Origin: Vagococcus jeotgali
GTDB taxonomy: Bacteria > Bacillota > Bacilli > Lactobacillales > Vagococcaceae
Assembly: GCF_035918315.1 (NCBI RefSeq)
Contig: NZ_CP142146.1
Span: forward strand, 744,001 to 808,000
Reading direction: 5' to 3'
DNA length: 64,000 nucleotides
The notes under the pieces were generated by a model that searched no databases, was not told the origin of the DNA, and saw only the letters and a list, made by a program, of their open reading frames with translations. The translations under genes were made by a program, and so were the position numbers. This document shows positions 38,451-47,740 of this stretch, one piece after another (the first letter of the stretch is position 1; the number at the start of each line of letters is the position of its first letter).

Positions 38451-39287
38451 ATGTCGGACATAAAAAAAGCATCAGCAGTATCACCCGCACCATCAGTGCC
38501 GCCTCTACCAATAGCTGCTAATGAACCCAAATCAGTTGATTTTAATTATGTGATGAAAATTTGTTTATTATATGGCAAAATTTTACAAGAAAGTAACGCA
38601 ACAAATGATATGATTCAAAATAGTATAAAAAAAATAGTTAATCATTTGCATTTAGAAAGTAATGAAATATCTACATATAATGCAGAAACTAGCTTTATTA
38701 TTATTAACCGTCATGATAACTCAATTAAAATGATTCCAGTAAAAAATGCATCTTATAATTTTGAGAAGATAGTAAAAGTTGATCAGTTGTTAGAGGATTT
38801 TTTAGCTAATAAAGTAAATACAGATGATTTTTTTAAAGGTCTACATACGATCAATGAAAAATCATACCCTTTTAAAGTTAGAACTCAAATATTGAGTGCA
38901 GGATTAGTATGTGCTGGGATGTTTGTGATTATTAATGGGATGGACTGGGCGAGGATTTTATTAACTTTTGTCTTAGGTTTTGTTAGTTATTATGTTTTCT
39001 TGGTGCTCCAAAAGTATTTTAATATTAAAATTTTTTCCATTCTAGCCTATTCAACATTTTTATGTTTAATGTTAGTATTACTATCTCGTCTAAAAGTTAT
39101 TGATGAGCCGTATTCCATTTTATTTAGTTGTATTATGCCGCTCTTACCAGGGACGACTTTTGTTAACTCAATAAAATCAATCATGGATGGTAATTACATT
39201 TCAGGTATCATTCAAGTTATGGATGCAATGAACACAGCTCTGATGCTTGGTTTACCTGTAGCGATTATTTTTACTAGTATGTTGTAG
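38451..39287 (+). CDS. ThrE-type exporter, cytoplasmic plus membrane half (YjjP-like)
   Basis: A 278-aa protein, the larger half of a split threonine/serine exporter. The N-terminal soluble part contains LLYGKILQESNATNDMI and ends near residue 140; five membrane helices follow, with LPGTTFVNSIKSIMDGNYIS characteristic of the ThrE/YjjP family. The start is ATG 38451 after TAGGAGGA; a TATAAT at 38408-38413 may be its -10. The partner half follows 11 nt later. The actual substrate (amino acid or dicarboxylate) is not determined by sequence. Confidence 0.82.
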   Translation: MSDIKKASAVSPAPSVPPLPIAANEPKSVDFNYVMKICLLYGKILQESNATNDMIQNSIKKIVNHLHLESNEISTYNAETSFIIINRHDNSIKMIPVKNASYNFEKIVKVDQLLEDFLANKVNTDDFFKGLHTINEKSYPFKVRTQILSAGLVCAGMFVIINGMDWARILLTFVLGFVSYYVFLVLQKYFNIKIFSILAYSTFLCLMLVLLSRLKVIDEPYSILFSCIMPLLPGTTFVNSIKSIMDGNYISGIIQVMDAMNTALMLGLPVAIIFTSML

Positions 39288-39298
39288 GAGGAAAAGAG

Positions 39299-39751
39299 AT
39301 GTTAGTCAAATTATTTTTTAGTTTTATTGCAGGCTCAGGGACCGGTGTGTTATATAATACAGAGCAAAGGTTAATTGTATATTGTGGTGTATCAGGTATG
39401 TTAACTTGGTTTGTTTATAATATTTTTGCATTAATGAATTTTTCTGAAGCTTTGGCCTCCTTTATTGCATTAATGGCACTGACTTTCTTTACTCGATTTT
39501 TAAGTAAGTTAACTAGGGTACCAAGTATGATGTTCAATATTGCTGGTATTATGCCGATTGTTCCTGGTGAATTATTATTTAAAACCTTTAACAATTTATC
39601 AGAAAAGCATTATGAAGCTGCAGTTAGCTACGGTTTTCAAGCTGTATTAGTAGGTGGTGCTATTGCTATTGGATTTATGTTAAATGAAGTGATTGCAAGA
39701 GGCTTTCATTTAGCAAAAGATACAATTCAAAATAGTAATTTGGATATTTAG
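39299..39751 (+). CDS. ThrE-type exporter, small membrane half (YjjB-like)
   Basis: A 150-aa integral membrane protein with four to five helices. FLSKLTRVPSMMFNIAGIMP followed by IVPGELLFKTF is the family signature. With the preceding gene it forms the two-subunit ThrE/YjjPB transporter. AGGAGG precedes the start. Confidence 0.83.
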   Translation: MLVKLFFSFIAGSGTGVLYNTEQRLIVYCGVSGMLTWFVYNIFALMNFSEALASFIALMALTFFTRFLSKLTRVPSMMFNIAGIMPIVPGELLFKTFNNLSEKHYEAAVSYGFQAVLVGGAIAIGFMLNEVIARGFHLAKDTIQNSNLDI

Positions 39752-39764
39752 TATAATTCTCTTA

Positions 39765-39794
39765 GGGAATGATTTAAATGTCATTCTCTTTTTT
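39765..39794 (+). terminator. Terminator after the exporter genes
   Basis: GGGAATGA pairs with TCATTCTC (one wobble pair) around TTTAAATG, then a T run. Confidence 0.82.
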
Positions 39795-39844
39795 GTCTCT
39801 AAAATGGTAAAGCTTATATAAGCTAGTAGATAGATTTTTTAGTT

Positions 39845-39873
39845 TTGTTAAGTTTTAATAGACGACTTATAAA
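39845..39873 (+). promoter_or_regulatory. Probable hprK promoter
   Basis: TTGTTA (39845-39850), 17-nt spacer and TATAAA (39868-39873), giving a leader of about 90 nt. 39795-39967 holds no gene. Confidence 0.5.
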
Positions 39874-39967
39874 AAAACGTGAATGTTTAGAAAGCGTAGG
39901 CTAGAATATCGAGGCATTAAATGATAGAATAAAGCAGTTAATAGTTTGATGGAATGGAAGTGATTGA

Positions 39968-40900
39968 ATGGTTCAAATTTCAGATATAGTCAACCGGTTA
40001 CAATTAGACGTCTATTCTGGAGAAGATTTTTTAAGTAGAAAAGTAACGTCAAGTGAGATATCACGACCGGAATTAGAATTAACGGGGTATTTTAATTATT
40101 ATCCTCATAACCGAATTCAAGTTTTTGGTATGAAAGAAATGAGTTTTGTTGAGCAAATGTCTCATGCTGAAAAAGATATTATTTTTAGAAAATTATGTGA
40201 TGTTGATACACCAGCATTTGTTATAGCTAGAGGCTTTGATGCCCCGGAAGAATTAGTTAAAGCGGCTATTGAAAAAGGGATCCCTATTATAAAATCAACT
40301 ATCTCAACATCTCGCCTCTCAGGCATGATCTCAAACTTTTTAGAAAGTGAACTTGCAGAGAGAATTTCTATCCACGGTGTATTAGTGGAGATTTACGGAC
40401 TGGGTGTATTGATTCAAGGAAAGAGTGGGATTGGAAAAAGTGAGACCGGGTTAGAATTAATTAAAAAAGGTCATCGGTTAATTGCTGATGATAGAGTTGA
40501 TATCTATAGACAAGATGAGCGAACAGTTATTGGAGAATCTCCTAAAATTTTAGAGCATTTGATGGAAATTCGAGGTATTGGAATTATTGATGTGATGAAC
40601 TTGTTTGGTGCTAGTGCTGTCAAGCATCATACTCAAATTAATTTAGTGGTGAATTTAAAAGATTGGAGTACAGATAATACGTTTGACAGGTTAGGTTCTG
40701 CAACTGGATCAATTAATTTGGCTAATGTTGCTGTTCCCAAAATTAGTATTCCAGTTTCAAATGGTCGTAATGTTGCTACGATTATTGAAGTAGCTGCTAT
40801 GAATTTTAGGGCACGAACTATGGGGTATGATGCCACTAAAAAATTCGAAGATAATTTATCTAAATTAATCGAACAAAATTCAGAAGAAGAAGGTGATTAA
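39968..40900 (+). CDS. hprK: HPr kinase/phosphorylase
   Basis: HprK phosphorylates HPr on Ser46 using ATP and reverses the reaction, setting carbon catabolite repression through CcpA. The 310-aa protein has the P-loop GKSGIGKSETGLEL, the catalytic His region ADDRVDIYR and the HprK signature LMEIRGIGIIDVMNLFGASA. It is full length. Its stop overlaps lgt (TAATG), the classical hprK-lgt operon. Confidence 0.96.
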   Translation: MVQISDIVNRLQLDVYSGEDFLSRKVTSSEISRPELELTGYFNYYPHNRIQVFGMKEMSFVEQMSHAEKDIIFRKLCDVDTPAFVIARGFDAPEELVKAAIEKGIPIIKSTISTSRLSGMISNFLESELAERISIHGVLVEIYGLGVLIQGKSGIGKSETGLELIKKGHRLIADDRVDIYRQDERTVIGESPKILEHLMEIRGIGIIDVMNLFGASAVKHHTQINLVVNLKDWSTDNTFDRLGSATGSINLANVAVPKISIPVSNGRNVATIIEVAAMNFRARTMGYDATKKFEDNLSKLIEQNSEEEGD

Positions 40901-41733
40901 TGTTGCTTGCTACAATTGATCCAACAGCGTTTCATATTTTCGGTATAGGTATTCAGTGGTATGCTATCATTATTGTAACAGGGATTGTTCTTGTTTCTTG
41001 GATGGCAACAAAAGAAGGAATGCGAGTTGGTTTACAAGAAAATGACGTGATTGATTTCATGCTTTGGGCTTTACCAATATCAATTATTGGTGCCAGACTA
41101 TATTATGTTATTTTTGAATGGAGTTACTACTCACAGCATCCAAGTCAAATATTAGCTATTCGTAATGGTGGACTAGCTATTTATGGTGGTCTGATTGCTG
41201 GGGCTATTGTGTTGTATTTTTATACAAAAAATCGTTTTATTAATACATGGACTTTCCTAGATGTAGCAGCTCCTAGTGTATTGCTTGGGCAAGCTATTGG
41301 TCGTTGGGGTAATTTTATGAATCATGAAGCCTTTGGTGAAATCACAACGAAAGCTTTTTTACATAAACTACATTTACCTTCATTTATTATTAATAATATG
41401 TACATTGACGGAGCTTATCGACAACCAACGTTCTTATATGAAAGTGTCTGGAATCTAGTTGGTTTTATCATCATCATCTTATTAAGAAGGAAAAAAGATT
41501 TCTTCAAACAAGGTGAAGTAGCTCTATCATATGTGATTTGGTATTCATTTGGTCGCTTCTTTATAGAAGGGATGCGAACAGATAGCTTAATGGCCTTTGG
41601 TGGTTTGAGAGTGTCGGAATTACTATCAGCCATACTATTTGTAGCAGCTATTGTCATTTTTTGGTATAGAAGAAAAAATGATAATCTACCGTATTATAAC
41701 CGTGATAAAGGTGATATAAAAAAAGCAATATAA
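40900..41733 (+). CDS. lgt: Phosphatidylglycerol-prolipoprotein diacylglyceryl transferase
   Basis: Lgt attaches diacylglycerol to the lipobox Cys of lipoproteins such as PstS. The 277-aa membrane protein has seven or so helices, the motif GGLAIYGGLIAGA and the family signature GQAIGRWGNFMNHEAFGE, and near the end RFFIEGMRTDSL. The start codon overlaps the hprK stop. Confidence 0.95.
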   Translation: MLLATIDPTAFHIFGIGIQWYAIIIVTGIVLVSWMATKEGMRVGLQENDVIDFMLWALPISIIGARLYYVIFEWSYYSQHPSQILAIRNGGLAIYGGLIAGAIVLYFYTKNRFINTWTFLDVAAPSVLLGQAIGRWGNFMNHEAFGEITTKAFLHKLHLPSFIINNMYIDGAYRQPTFLYESVWNLVGFIIIILLRRKKDFFKQGEVALSYVIWYSFGRFFIEGMRTDSLMAFGGLRVSELLSAILFVAAIVIFWYRRKNDNLPYYNRDKGDIKKAI

Positions 41734-41739
41734 GCTATT

Positions 41740-41782
41740 AAGGAAGAGGTGATGTGTCCAACAATCACCTTTTCCTTTTTTA
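41740..41782 (+). terminator. Terminator after lgt
   Basis: AAGGAAGAGGTGA pairs with TCACCTTTTCCTT (one mismatch) followed by a T run. Confidence 0.85.
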
Positions 41783-41834
41783 AGCTATTATGTTAGAATA
41801 CTAGTTAGTACGTATTTCTAAAGGAGACTTATTA

Positions 41835-42836
41835 ATGAGACAAAAAATTGCTGTGCTAGGAGCAGGTTCTTGGGGAACAGCACTAGCTATGGTTTTGGTT
41901 GAAAATGGTCATCATGTTCATATTTGGGGACATCATCCAAGCCAAATTGAAGAAATAAATACTCAACATACGAATTCAAAATATTTAAAAGATATTAAGC
42001 TACCTGAAGCTTTGATTGGTGAAACGAGTTTAGAGGATTGTGTGAGGGATGCTGATGCTGTTTTATTTGTAATCCCAACGAAAGCTATGAGACAAGTGGC
42101 TAGAGATTTTGCTGAGGTTTGTCAAAATAAACCAGTTATTATCCATGCAAGTAAAGGACTTGAACAAGAAAGTTATAAACGTATCTCTGATATTTTAGAA
42201 GAAGAAATTCCAGCTAGTAAACGTGAGGGAATTGTTGTATTATCAGGGCCAAGTCATGCAGAAGAAGTTGCTGTAAAAGACGTGACGACTATTACAGCAG
42301 CATCTAGCTCACTAGCTTGTGCAGAGTATGTTCAGCATCTATTCTCAAATGCTTATTTTAGAGTGTATACTAACACTGACGTAATTGGCGTTGAGATGGG
42401 GGCGGCCTTAAAAAATATTATTGCCCTTGGTTCTGGTGCTTTAGACGGATTAGGTTTTGGTGATAATGCAAGAGCAGCGATTATGACAAGAGGATTAGCT
42501 GAGATTAGTCGTTTAGGTGTTGAAATGGGGGCAGACCCACTAACGTTTATTGGTCTAAGCGGTGTTGGAGATCTAGCAGTTACTTGTGCTAGTGAGCATT
42601 CTAGAAACTTTAAAGCAGGTTATTTACTTGGACAAGGTAGTAGCTTAGAAGATGTTCTGGATAATATGGGTATGATTGTGGAAGGTGTTTATACAACAAA
42701 TGCCGCGTACGAATTAGCCAAAGAACGTGATATTGATATGCCGATTACAGAGGCTATTTATGATGTGATTTATAATGGAGAAGATATATCTACAACTATT
42801 AAAAATATTATGTTAAGAGACTACAAATCAGAATAG
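41835..42836 (+). CDS. gpsA: Glycerol-3-phosphate dehydrogenase [NAD(P)+]
   Basis: GpsA reduces dihydroxyacetone phosphate to glycerol 3-phosphate for phospholipid and teichoic acid synthesis. The 333-aa protein has the N-terminal dinucleotide fold [22 protein letters not shown], the catalytic Lys in [13 protein letters not shown] and [12 protein letters not shown]. It precedes galU by 12 nt, as in enterococci. Confidence 0.96.
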   Translation: MRQKIAVLGAGSWGTALAMVLVENGHHVHIWGHHPSQIEEINTQHTNSKYLKDIKLPEALIGETSLEDCVRDADAVLFVIPTKAMRQVARDFAEVCQNKPVIIHASKGLEQESYKRISDILEEEIPASKREGIVVLSGPSHAEEVAVKDVTTITAASSSLACAEYVQHLFSNAYFRVYTNTDVIGVEMGAALKNIIALGSGALDGLGFGDNARAAIMTRGLAEISRLGVEMGADPLTFIGLSGVGDLAVTCASEHSRNFKAGYLLGQGSSLEDVLDNMGMIVEGVYTTNAAYELAKERDIDMPITEAIYDVIYNGEDISTTIKNIMLRDYKSE

Positions 42837-42848
42837 GAGATTAATTTA

Positions 42849-43769
42849 ATGAGTAAAGTAAAAAAAGCAATTATACCAGCAGCAGGTCTTGGGACAAGAT
42901 TTTTACCAGCAACAAAAGCAATGGCCAAAGAGATGCTACCAATTGTTGATAAACCAACAATTCAGTTTATTGTAGAAGAAGCAAGAGCTTCAGGAATTGA
43001 AGACATTTTAATTGTAACAGGAAAAGCAAAACGCCCAATTGAGGATCATTTTGATTCAAACTTAGAGCTTGAGATGAATTTAAAAGAAAAAGGTAAGACA
43101 GATCTATTACAAATGGTAGAAGAAACAACAGGCTTAAATTTACATTTTATTCGTCAATCACACCCACTAGGTTTAGGTCATGCTGTCTTACAAGCTAAAT
43201 CATTTGTTGGTAATGAACCATTTGTTGTGATGCTTGGTGATGATTTAATGAGTGATGATATTCCTTTAACTAAACAATTAATTAATAATTATGATTCTAT
43301 TCATGCATCAACGATTGCTGTTATGGAAGTTCCAGAAGAAGATGTTTCTAAATATGGTATTATTAATCCAGGTGAAGAAGTACAAAAAGACTTATATAAT
43401 GTGAAAAATTTTGTTGAAAAGCCATCACAAAAAGATGCACCAAGTAACTTAGCTATTATCGGTCGCTATTTATTAACGCCTGAGATTTTTGAAGTGCTAG
43501 AAAAACAAAAACCAGGTGCTGGTGGTGAGATTCAGCTAACAGATGCTATTGATACACTAAACAAAACTCAACGCGTCTTTGCTCATAAATTTACGGGTAT
43601 TCGCTATGATGTTGGTGATAAGTTTGGCTATATGAAAACAAGCATCGAATATGGACTAGAGCATCCACAAATCAAGGATGACTTAAAAGACTTAATTATT
43701 GAACTAGGTGCAAAATTAAGTAAAGAAGATGAAAAAAAAGCGAAAAAAGAAGTAAAAAAAGATAAATAA
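42849..43769 (+). CDS. galU: UTP-glucose-1-phosphate uridylyltransferase
   Basis: GalU makes UDP-glucose for glycolipids, teichoic acid decoration and capsule. The 306-aa protein has the nucleotidyltransferase signature [33 protein letters not shown] and the metal-site stretch [11 protein letters not shown]. The C-terminus is unusually rich in Lys and Glu ([15 protein letters not shown]). It is cotranscribed with gpsA. Confidence 0.96.
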   Translation: MSKVKKAIIPAAGLGTRFLPATKAMAKEMLPIVDKPTIQFIVEEARASGIEDILIVTGKAKRPIEDHFDSNLELEMNLKEKGKTDLLQMVEETTGLNLHFIRQSHPLGLGHAVLQAKSFVGNEPFVVMLGDDLMSDDIPLTKQLINNYDSIHASTIAVMEVPEEDVSKYGIINPGEEVQKDLYNVKNFVEKPSQKDAPSNLAIIGRYLLTPEIFEVLEKQKPGAGGEIQLTDAIDTLNKTQRVFAHKFTGIRYDVGDKFGYMKTSIEYGLEHPQIKDDLKDLIIELGAKLSKEDEKKAKKEVKKDK

Positions 43770-43827
43770 AAAGGTAGGAGGACTGGCTATTATAGTTAGT
43801 CCTTTATACGTTTTAAAGGAGTTCTTT

Positions 43828-44820
43828 ATGAAAATTACTAAAGCTATTCTACATATTTTAGATAAAGATAGTAATCAGTTAATAGTATCTCAATCACCAC
43901 TTGTACTAAGTGAGTTCTCAGTGAAAGAATATTTAAATTCTGTGACCAAAAGATTGGATAAAGGGGAATTTAAGTATGGTGTTTTATCAGAGAGTTCAGA
44001 AATGATGTCCTATATAAATGGACTAGATGAAGAGTTTGTTGGTCAGAGTCAACATATTGCCCAAATGGTCTTTGATAGTATGGCAATTAGTGAGGATACT
44101 CCTAGTGGGGACTTACTAGTTTGTATTCTGGAAAATGATAAACTTGAGAGATTCTTTTGTATGATTAAATTCAACTACAAACCAAGTTACACTCATATGG
44201 TTACTTATGAAGATGATATGATGCTCAATAACATCATCTTAAACAAAACTATTTTTCCTTCTACTACTCAAAAAATTGAAGAATGTGTGATTGTCAATTT
44301 AGATACTAAAGAAACTAAAATTATTGAGAAGAAATATAGCTTTGAAGGACAAAAGAGATTATTTTTTACAGAGAGACTGCTCCAAATAGACCCACCCCCA
44401 ACAGTGAGTGAGAAATTAAAGATTGTCAAAAAGGCAGTGAAAGAAGTTGGTAAAAGATATAATGAAGATGAATATATTAGTATGAGTCAAACCCAGCAAG
44501 CTATTTTTGAGAGTATTGAATCAGAAGGGATTATTGATACTGAAAAAGTTGCAGAAGCTGTGTTTAAGGATAATCATGCAGCCAAAGATGAATACAGAGA
44601 AATAATCATTCAGACAAAATTCACTGAAGATATTCCAGAAAATATTCCTAAATATGAGAAAAAATATAGCAAGCAAAAATTTAAGCTAGATAACGGGATT
44701 GAATTATCTATTCCAAGTGATGTATTTAATGATCAAGATACAGTAGAATTTATAAATAATCCTGATGGGACTATATCTGTTATAATTAAAAATATTGAGG
44801 ATATCATGAGTAGATTTTAA
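43828..44820 (+). CDS. Nucleoid-associated protein, NdpA/YejK family
   Basis: A 330-aa protein resembling the YejK/NdpA family (Pfam NA37). Matching features are the N-terminal ILHILDKDSNQLIVS, GDLLVCILENDKLERFFCMI, and KFKLDNGIELSIPSDVFND near the C-terminus. The cellular role in Gram-positive bacteria is unknown; Gram-negative relatives associate with the nucleoid. A GGACT/AGTCC stem lies between galU and this gene and may reduce readthrough. AAAGGAG precedes the ATG. Confidence 0.72.
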   Translation: MKITKAILHILDKDSNQLIVSQSPLVLSEFSVKEYLNSVTKRLDKGEFKYGVLSESSEMMSYINGLDEEFVGQSQHIAQMVFDSMAISEDTPSGDLLVCILENDKLERFFCMIKFNYKPSYTHMVTYEDDMMLNNIILNKTIFPSTTQKIEECVIVNLDTKETKIIEKKYSFEGQKRLFFTERLLQIDPPPTVSEKLKIVKKAVKEVGKRYNEDEYISMSQTQQAIFESIESEGIIDTEKVAEAVFKDNHAAKDEYREIIIQTKFTEDIPENIPKYEKKYSKQKFKLDNGIELSIPSDVFNDQDTVEFINNPDGTISVIIKNIEDIMSRF

Positions 44821-44890
44821 CTAGTTTAGAAAATGAATAGGATGAGTCAAAAGTCATGTTACTCCGAGTAACTGAAGATAATGACCAGAT

Positions 44891-44929
44891 AAAAAAAGGG
44901 CTGACCTTTGAGTCATCCCTTTTTTTTAT
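44891..44929 (+). terminator. Terminator after the NdpA-like gene
   Basis: AAAAGGGCTGAC pairs with GTCATCCCTTTT (one mismatch) followed by a long T run. It also faces the end of the minus-strand esterase. Confidence 0.85.
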
Positions 44930-44936
44930 CCTATTT

Positions 44937-45692
44937 TTACAAATGTGAACTAAAAAATTCAGCAGTATGCTCCATAATATCTGGCGTTAGTATATGTGGT
45001 TTATTCTCTCCTGTTTCATATACCATACCACGTCCAGAAGGTGTATCTTTATATTGCTTATAAAAGTCATGGCTACTTGAATAAGGGATCTTTATATCAT
45101 CAGTGCCATGCCAAAAATATAAAGGTCTGCCAGCTAATGTTTCTGGTTGAGTATTTAAATCATAACGTGTTGTCCAAAATAGTATGTCTTCTAAGTCGTC
45201 TGGTACATTAACATGATACTTTCTTTTAGCTAATAATAGTCTATCAATAAACCCTTGGTAGCTTGGTGTTCCCATCAAAATACTAGCTACTTTTATTTCT
45301 GGATGTTTTGTTAATAACCCAGAAGTTGTCATGCCACCCATTGAAAAACCAGCAACACCAATTCTGTCATCTAAAATTAAATCACGTTTTAAATAATAAT
45401 CAATAATTGTATCGAATTCGATTAAATTATGTTGAATACTTGACCAAAAAGCAAATGAAGGAATCATGGATTTTTTTTTCACTCGTCGTTCTCCGTGGTA
45501 CATAGCATCAGGTAAGATAACACGTATTTTTTTAGCTGCTATTTTTCTAGCAGGAGTTAGCGCTAGTTCTTTTGATGTTTCCCAACCGTGGTAATAGATC
45601 ACTAAAGGTAGAGCTTCATTTTTTAATTCATCAGATACGACCTCGATTGCTGGAATGTGTTCGATAGTTCGTTTCATTGTTGCTAATTTCAA
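44937..45692 (-). CDS. Alpha/beta hydrolase (YitV-like esterase)
   Basis: A 251-aa cytoplasmic hydrolase. The oxyanion and lid region is LPLVIYYHGWETSK, the nucleophile elbow GVAGFSMGGMT, the acid probably Asp in WHGTDDIKIPY and the base His in ENKPHILTP. It resembles the YitV/YqkD-type prolyl-oligopeptidase-like esterases of Bacilli. The start is probably TTG 45692, 8 nt after GAGAGG; the GTG at 45701 overlaps that ribosome site. The substrate is unknown. Confidence 0.78.
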   Translation of the reverse strand: MKLATMKRTIEHIPAIEVVSDELKNEALPLVIYYHGWETSKELALTPARKIAAKKIRVILPDAMYHGERRVKKKSMIPSFAFWSSIQHNLIEFDTIIDYYLKRDLILDDRIGVAGFSMGGMTTSGLLTKHPEIKVASILMGTPSYQGFIDRLLLAKRKYHVNVPDDLEDILFWTTRYDLNTQPETLAGRPLYFWHGTDDIKIPYSSSHDFYKQYKDTPSGRGMVYETGENKPHILTPDIMEHTAEFFSSHL

Positions 45693-45778
45693 TCTATTCA
45701 CCTCTCGTTACTTATTTATAGTAAGTATATATGGAAAATCATAAAAAATCAAAGAAAGTCGTTTATTAAATGATTTCA

Positions 45779-45824
45779 TAAAAAAACTCTAATTAACTTG
45801 CTTGAAAGCTAGCTAATTAGAGAA
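45779..45824 (-). terminator. Terminator of the SPFH cassette (minus strand)
   Basis: CTCTAATTA (45787-45795) pairs with TAATTAGAG (45814-45822), with partial pairing inside. On the minus strand it is followed by a run of T. Confidence 0.78.
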
Positions 45825-45845
45825 TTAATAGGTTAGAGCATGTCT

Positions 45846-46673
45846 TTAAAAACTACCGCTGCCACCGCCATGACTTGTTCCACTACCACCCATATGTGTG
45901 CTAGATCCACCGCCACCATTATTTGATGAGGGTTTTGGAACATGACGTTGAGTTACGACATCATAGACTTTTGTCGTGTTTGATTCTGTTAAGTCAAGGG
46001 AACTCATTTGCTGGTACGGATAATGATACTCGGATTTTTTAAGTAGATATTTTCTTGAAATCATGAGATACATGGCACCACCACAACCTAAGCCGAAAAT
46101 AACAGCGATAGTCCATTTAGTAGGAGATAAGTATTTTACCTTAATACTTTTTCCTGTTTCTGGATCATAGGTGTATCCGTTAACTGGTCCTTTTTTAACA
46201 TAATTGAAACTTTCATGAATGACATTAGATACTGCTTTTTCATAATCTCCCTCAACCATATCCGGTGTGATATGATCAATAATAGTTTGAATTCTATTAT
46301 CATTTAGTATAGGAATCATATGACCTGTTGTAGAAATGTGAAATTTTCGATGTTCCATGTCGATGAGAAAGAGCATGCCATCTTTGGTATCATTAGTACC
46401 AAATGGGCCTTCATCATAAAAATTATCTGCGTAAGCTTCCCAATCCTCTCCCTTAGTATCTTCAGTAGTTACTAAGACAAAATCCATGTTAGTATCTTTA
46501 ATAAAGGTATCAATTTCCTGTTGTAAGTGTTGTTTTTCAGAGGAATCAAATAAATTGGCCTCATCAAATATTCGGCTACTTTGTGCTAAGACCTGTCCTG
46601 AAAACCCTAATAAAATTAACAAACTAACAGCAAGTATGAGACAGTGCGAATATATTTTTTTCAAAATAACCAA
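45846..46673 (-). CDS. TPM-domain membrane protein (YdjH/YgcG-like)
   Basis: A 275-aa protein with a signal peptide (LILAVSLLILLGFSGQVLA), an extracytoplasmic TPM domain (about 33-165: IFDEANLFDSS, GMLFLIDMEHRKFHISTTG), one membrane helix (about 187-208) and a Ser/Gly/His-rich tail ending GGSGTSHGGGSGSF. TPM proteins occur beside PspA-type and SPFH proteins. The start TTG 46673 is favoured by AGGG 5 nt upstream and overlaps the previous gene by 13 nt. It is the third gene of the cassette. Confidence 0.78.
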   Translation of the reverse strand: MVILKKIYSHCLILAVSLLILLGFSGQVLAQSSRIFDEANLFDSSEKQHLQQEIDTFIKDTNMDFVLVTTEDTKGEDWEAYADNFYDEGPFGTNDTKDGMLFLIDMEHRKFHISTTGHMIPILNDNRIQTIIDHITPDMVEGDYEKAVSNVIHESFNYVKKGPVNGYTYDPETGKSIKVKYLSPTKWTIAVIFGLGCGGAMYLMISRKYLLKKSEYHYPYQQMSSLDLTESNTTKVYDVVTQRHVPKPSSNNGGGGSSTHMGGSGTSHGGGSGSF

Positions 46674-47716
46674 TACCCCCCTAATAGAACAATTAACATA
46701 ATAATGACACCAAGAGTAAGAGATGCTCCTATTAATTTAGGTTTATTAATCGGCAGTTTACCACTCGTTTTTCCTGTCACGCCGTTCATAGCATAATAGT
46801 ATGGGTTCATCTTGATTTCATGATTAGGATAAGTCACAATCCAAACAGGAAGCAATAGGTATTTGTTTGACTGATTAATTAAATTGATCTCTTTATTTTT
46901 CACATGAACACTAGTAAAACCATTAATTTGATTCTTTAATAAATTTTCAGTGTAATGAGACAATTCATTATTCACCCTTTGTTCAATCTGTGAAAACTCA
47001 AGATCACGTTTTTCTGCTTGGAATCCTGATAAAAATTTAGAATCAAAATTTGAAATATTTTCCATGGGAAATGGTTGAACTGACTCAATCATTAATTGCT
47101 TTTCGTTTTTTTGTAGGGCATTTTTAATTAAATCAAAGAACTTTGCACTACCGCCGCGACTAAGTTTATAGCGTCTAGTACGTGTATATTCAGTTTCTCC
47201 TACACGCCATATGGTTATTTTAGTACCTGTTGCTCTAATACGACCTTTAAACTGGGCATCAGTTTTCCAGTAAGGGAAATAAATACCGGTAATTTTATCG
47301 ATTTGGGATGCATCGAAGAATCCTTTTGGAATAAATTTTTTCTTGTTTGTCCAATTAATAAAGGATTCTTTTGCTTGGTCTTTTGAAATAGCAAAGGGTA
47401 AAATATTATTAGGCAAAAATTCTCCTGATATTCTATCTTTTAATACAACAGGGTTATGGCAGTAATAGCAAAAAGTTGCTGCTGTAGTCTCGTCTGTTAC
47501 AACCTCAGCTCCGCAGGAAGGGCAATCGTATAAATTAAATGTTTCATGACTTGTTTCTTGAATATTCTCTGCAGAAGTGACTTGCTCAGTTTCACTTAGG
47601 TCTGTTTCTGTAAAGACACTTAAACAATATTCACAGTGAAATTGTTGTTTTTCTGGATCAAATAATAAAGGCCCATCACAATTTGGACATTTATGAGATA
47701 TGACACTTTCTGTCAT
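46661..47716 (-). CDS. Zinc-ribbon membrane protein (YdjG-like)
   Basis: A 351-aa protein with two zinc ribbons at the N-terminus (CPNCDGPLLF ... CEYC, and CPSCGAEVV ... CYYC), a large cytoplasmic middle domain (PYWKTDAQFKGRI, TRTRRYKLSRGG), and one C-terminal membrane helix (LIGASLTLGVIIMLIVLLGG). The arrangement resembles B. subtilis YdjG, which works with YdjH and YdjI in the phage-shock-like response. It lies between the SPFH and TPM genes. Confidence 0.75.
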   Translation of the reverse strand: MTESVISHKCPNCDGPLLFDPEKQQFHCEYCLSVFTETDLSETEQVTSAENIQETSHETFNLYDCPSCGAEVVTDETTAATFCYYCHNPVVLKDRISGEFLPNNILPFAISKDQAKESFINWTNKKKFIPKGFFDASQIDKITGIYFPYWKTDAQFKGRIRATGTKITIWRVGETEYTRTRRYKLSRGGSAKFFDLIKNALQKNEKQLMIESVQPFPMENISNFDSKFLSGFQAEKRDLEFSQIEQRVNNELSHYTENLLKNQINGFTSVHVKNKEINLINQSNKYLLLPVWIVTYPNHEIKMNPYYYAMNGVTGKTSGKLPINKPKLIGASLTLGVIIMLIVLLGGYWLF

Positions 47717-47740
47717 ATAACTACCTCCTTAATCTATCCT

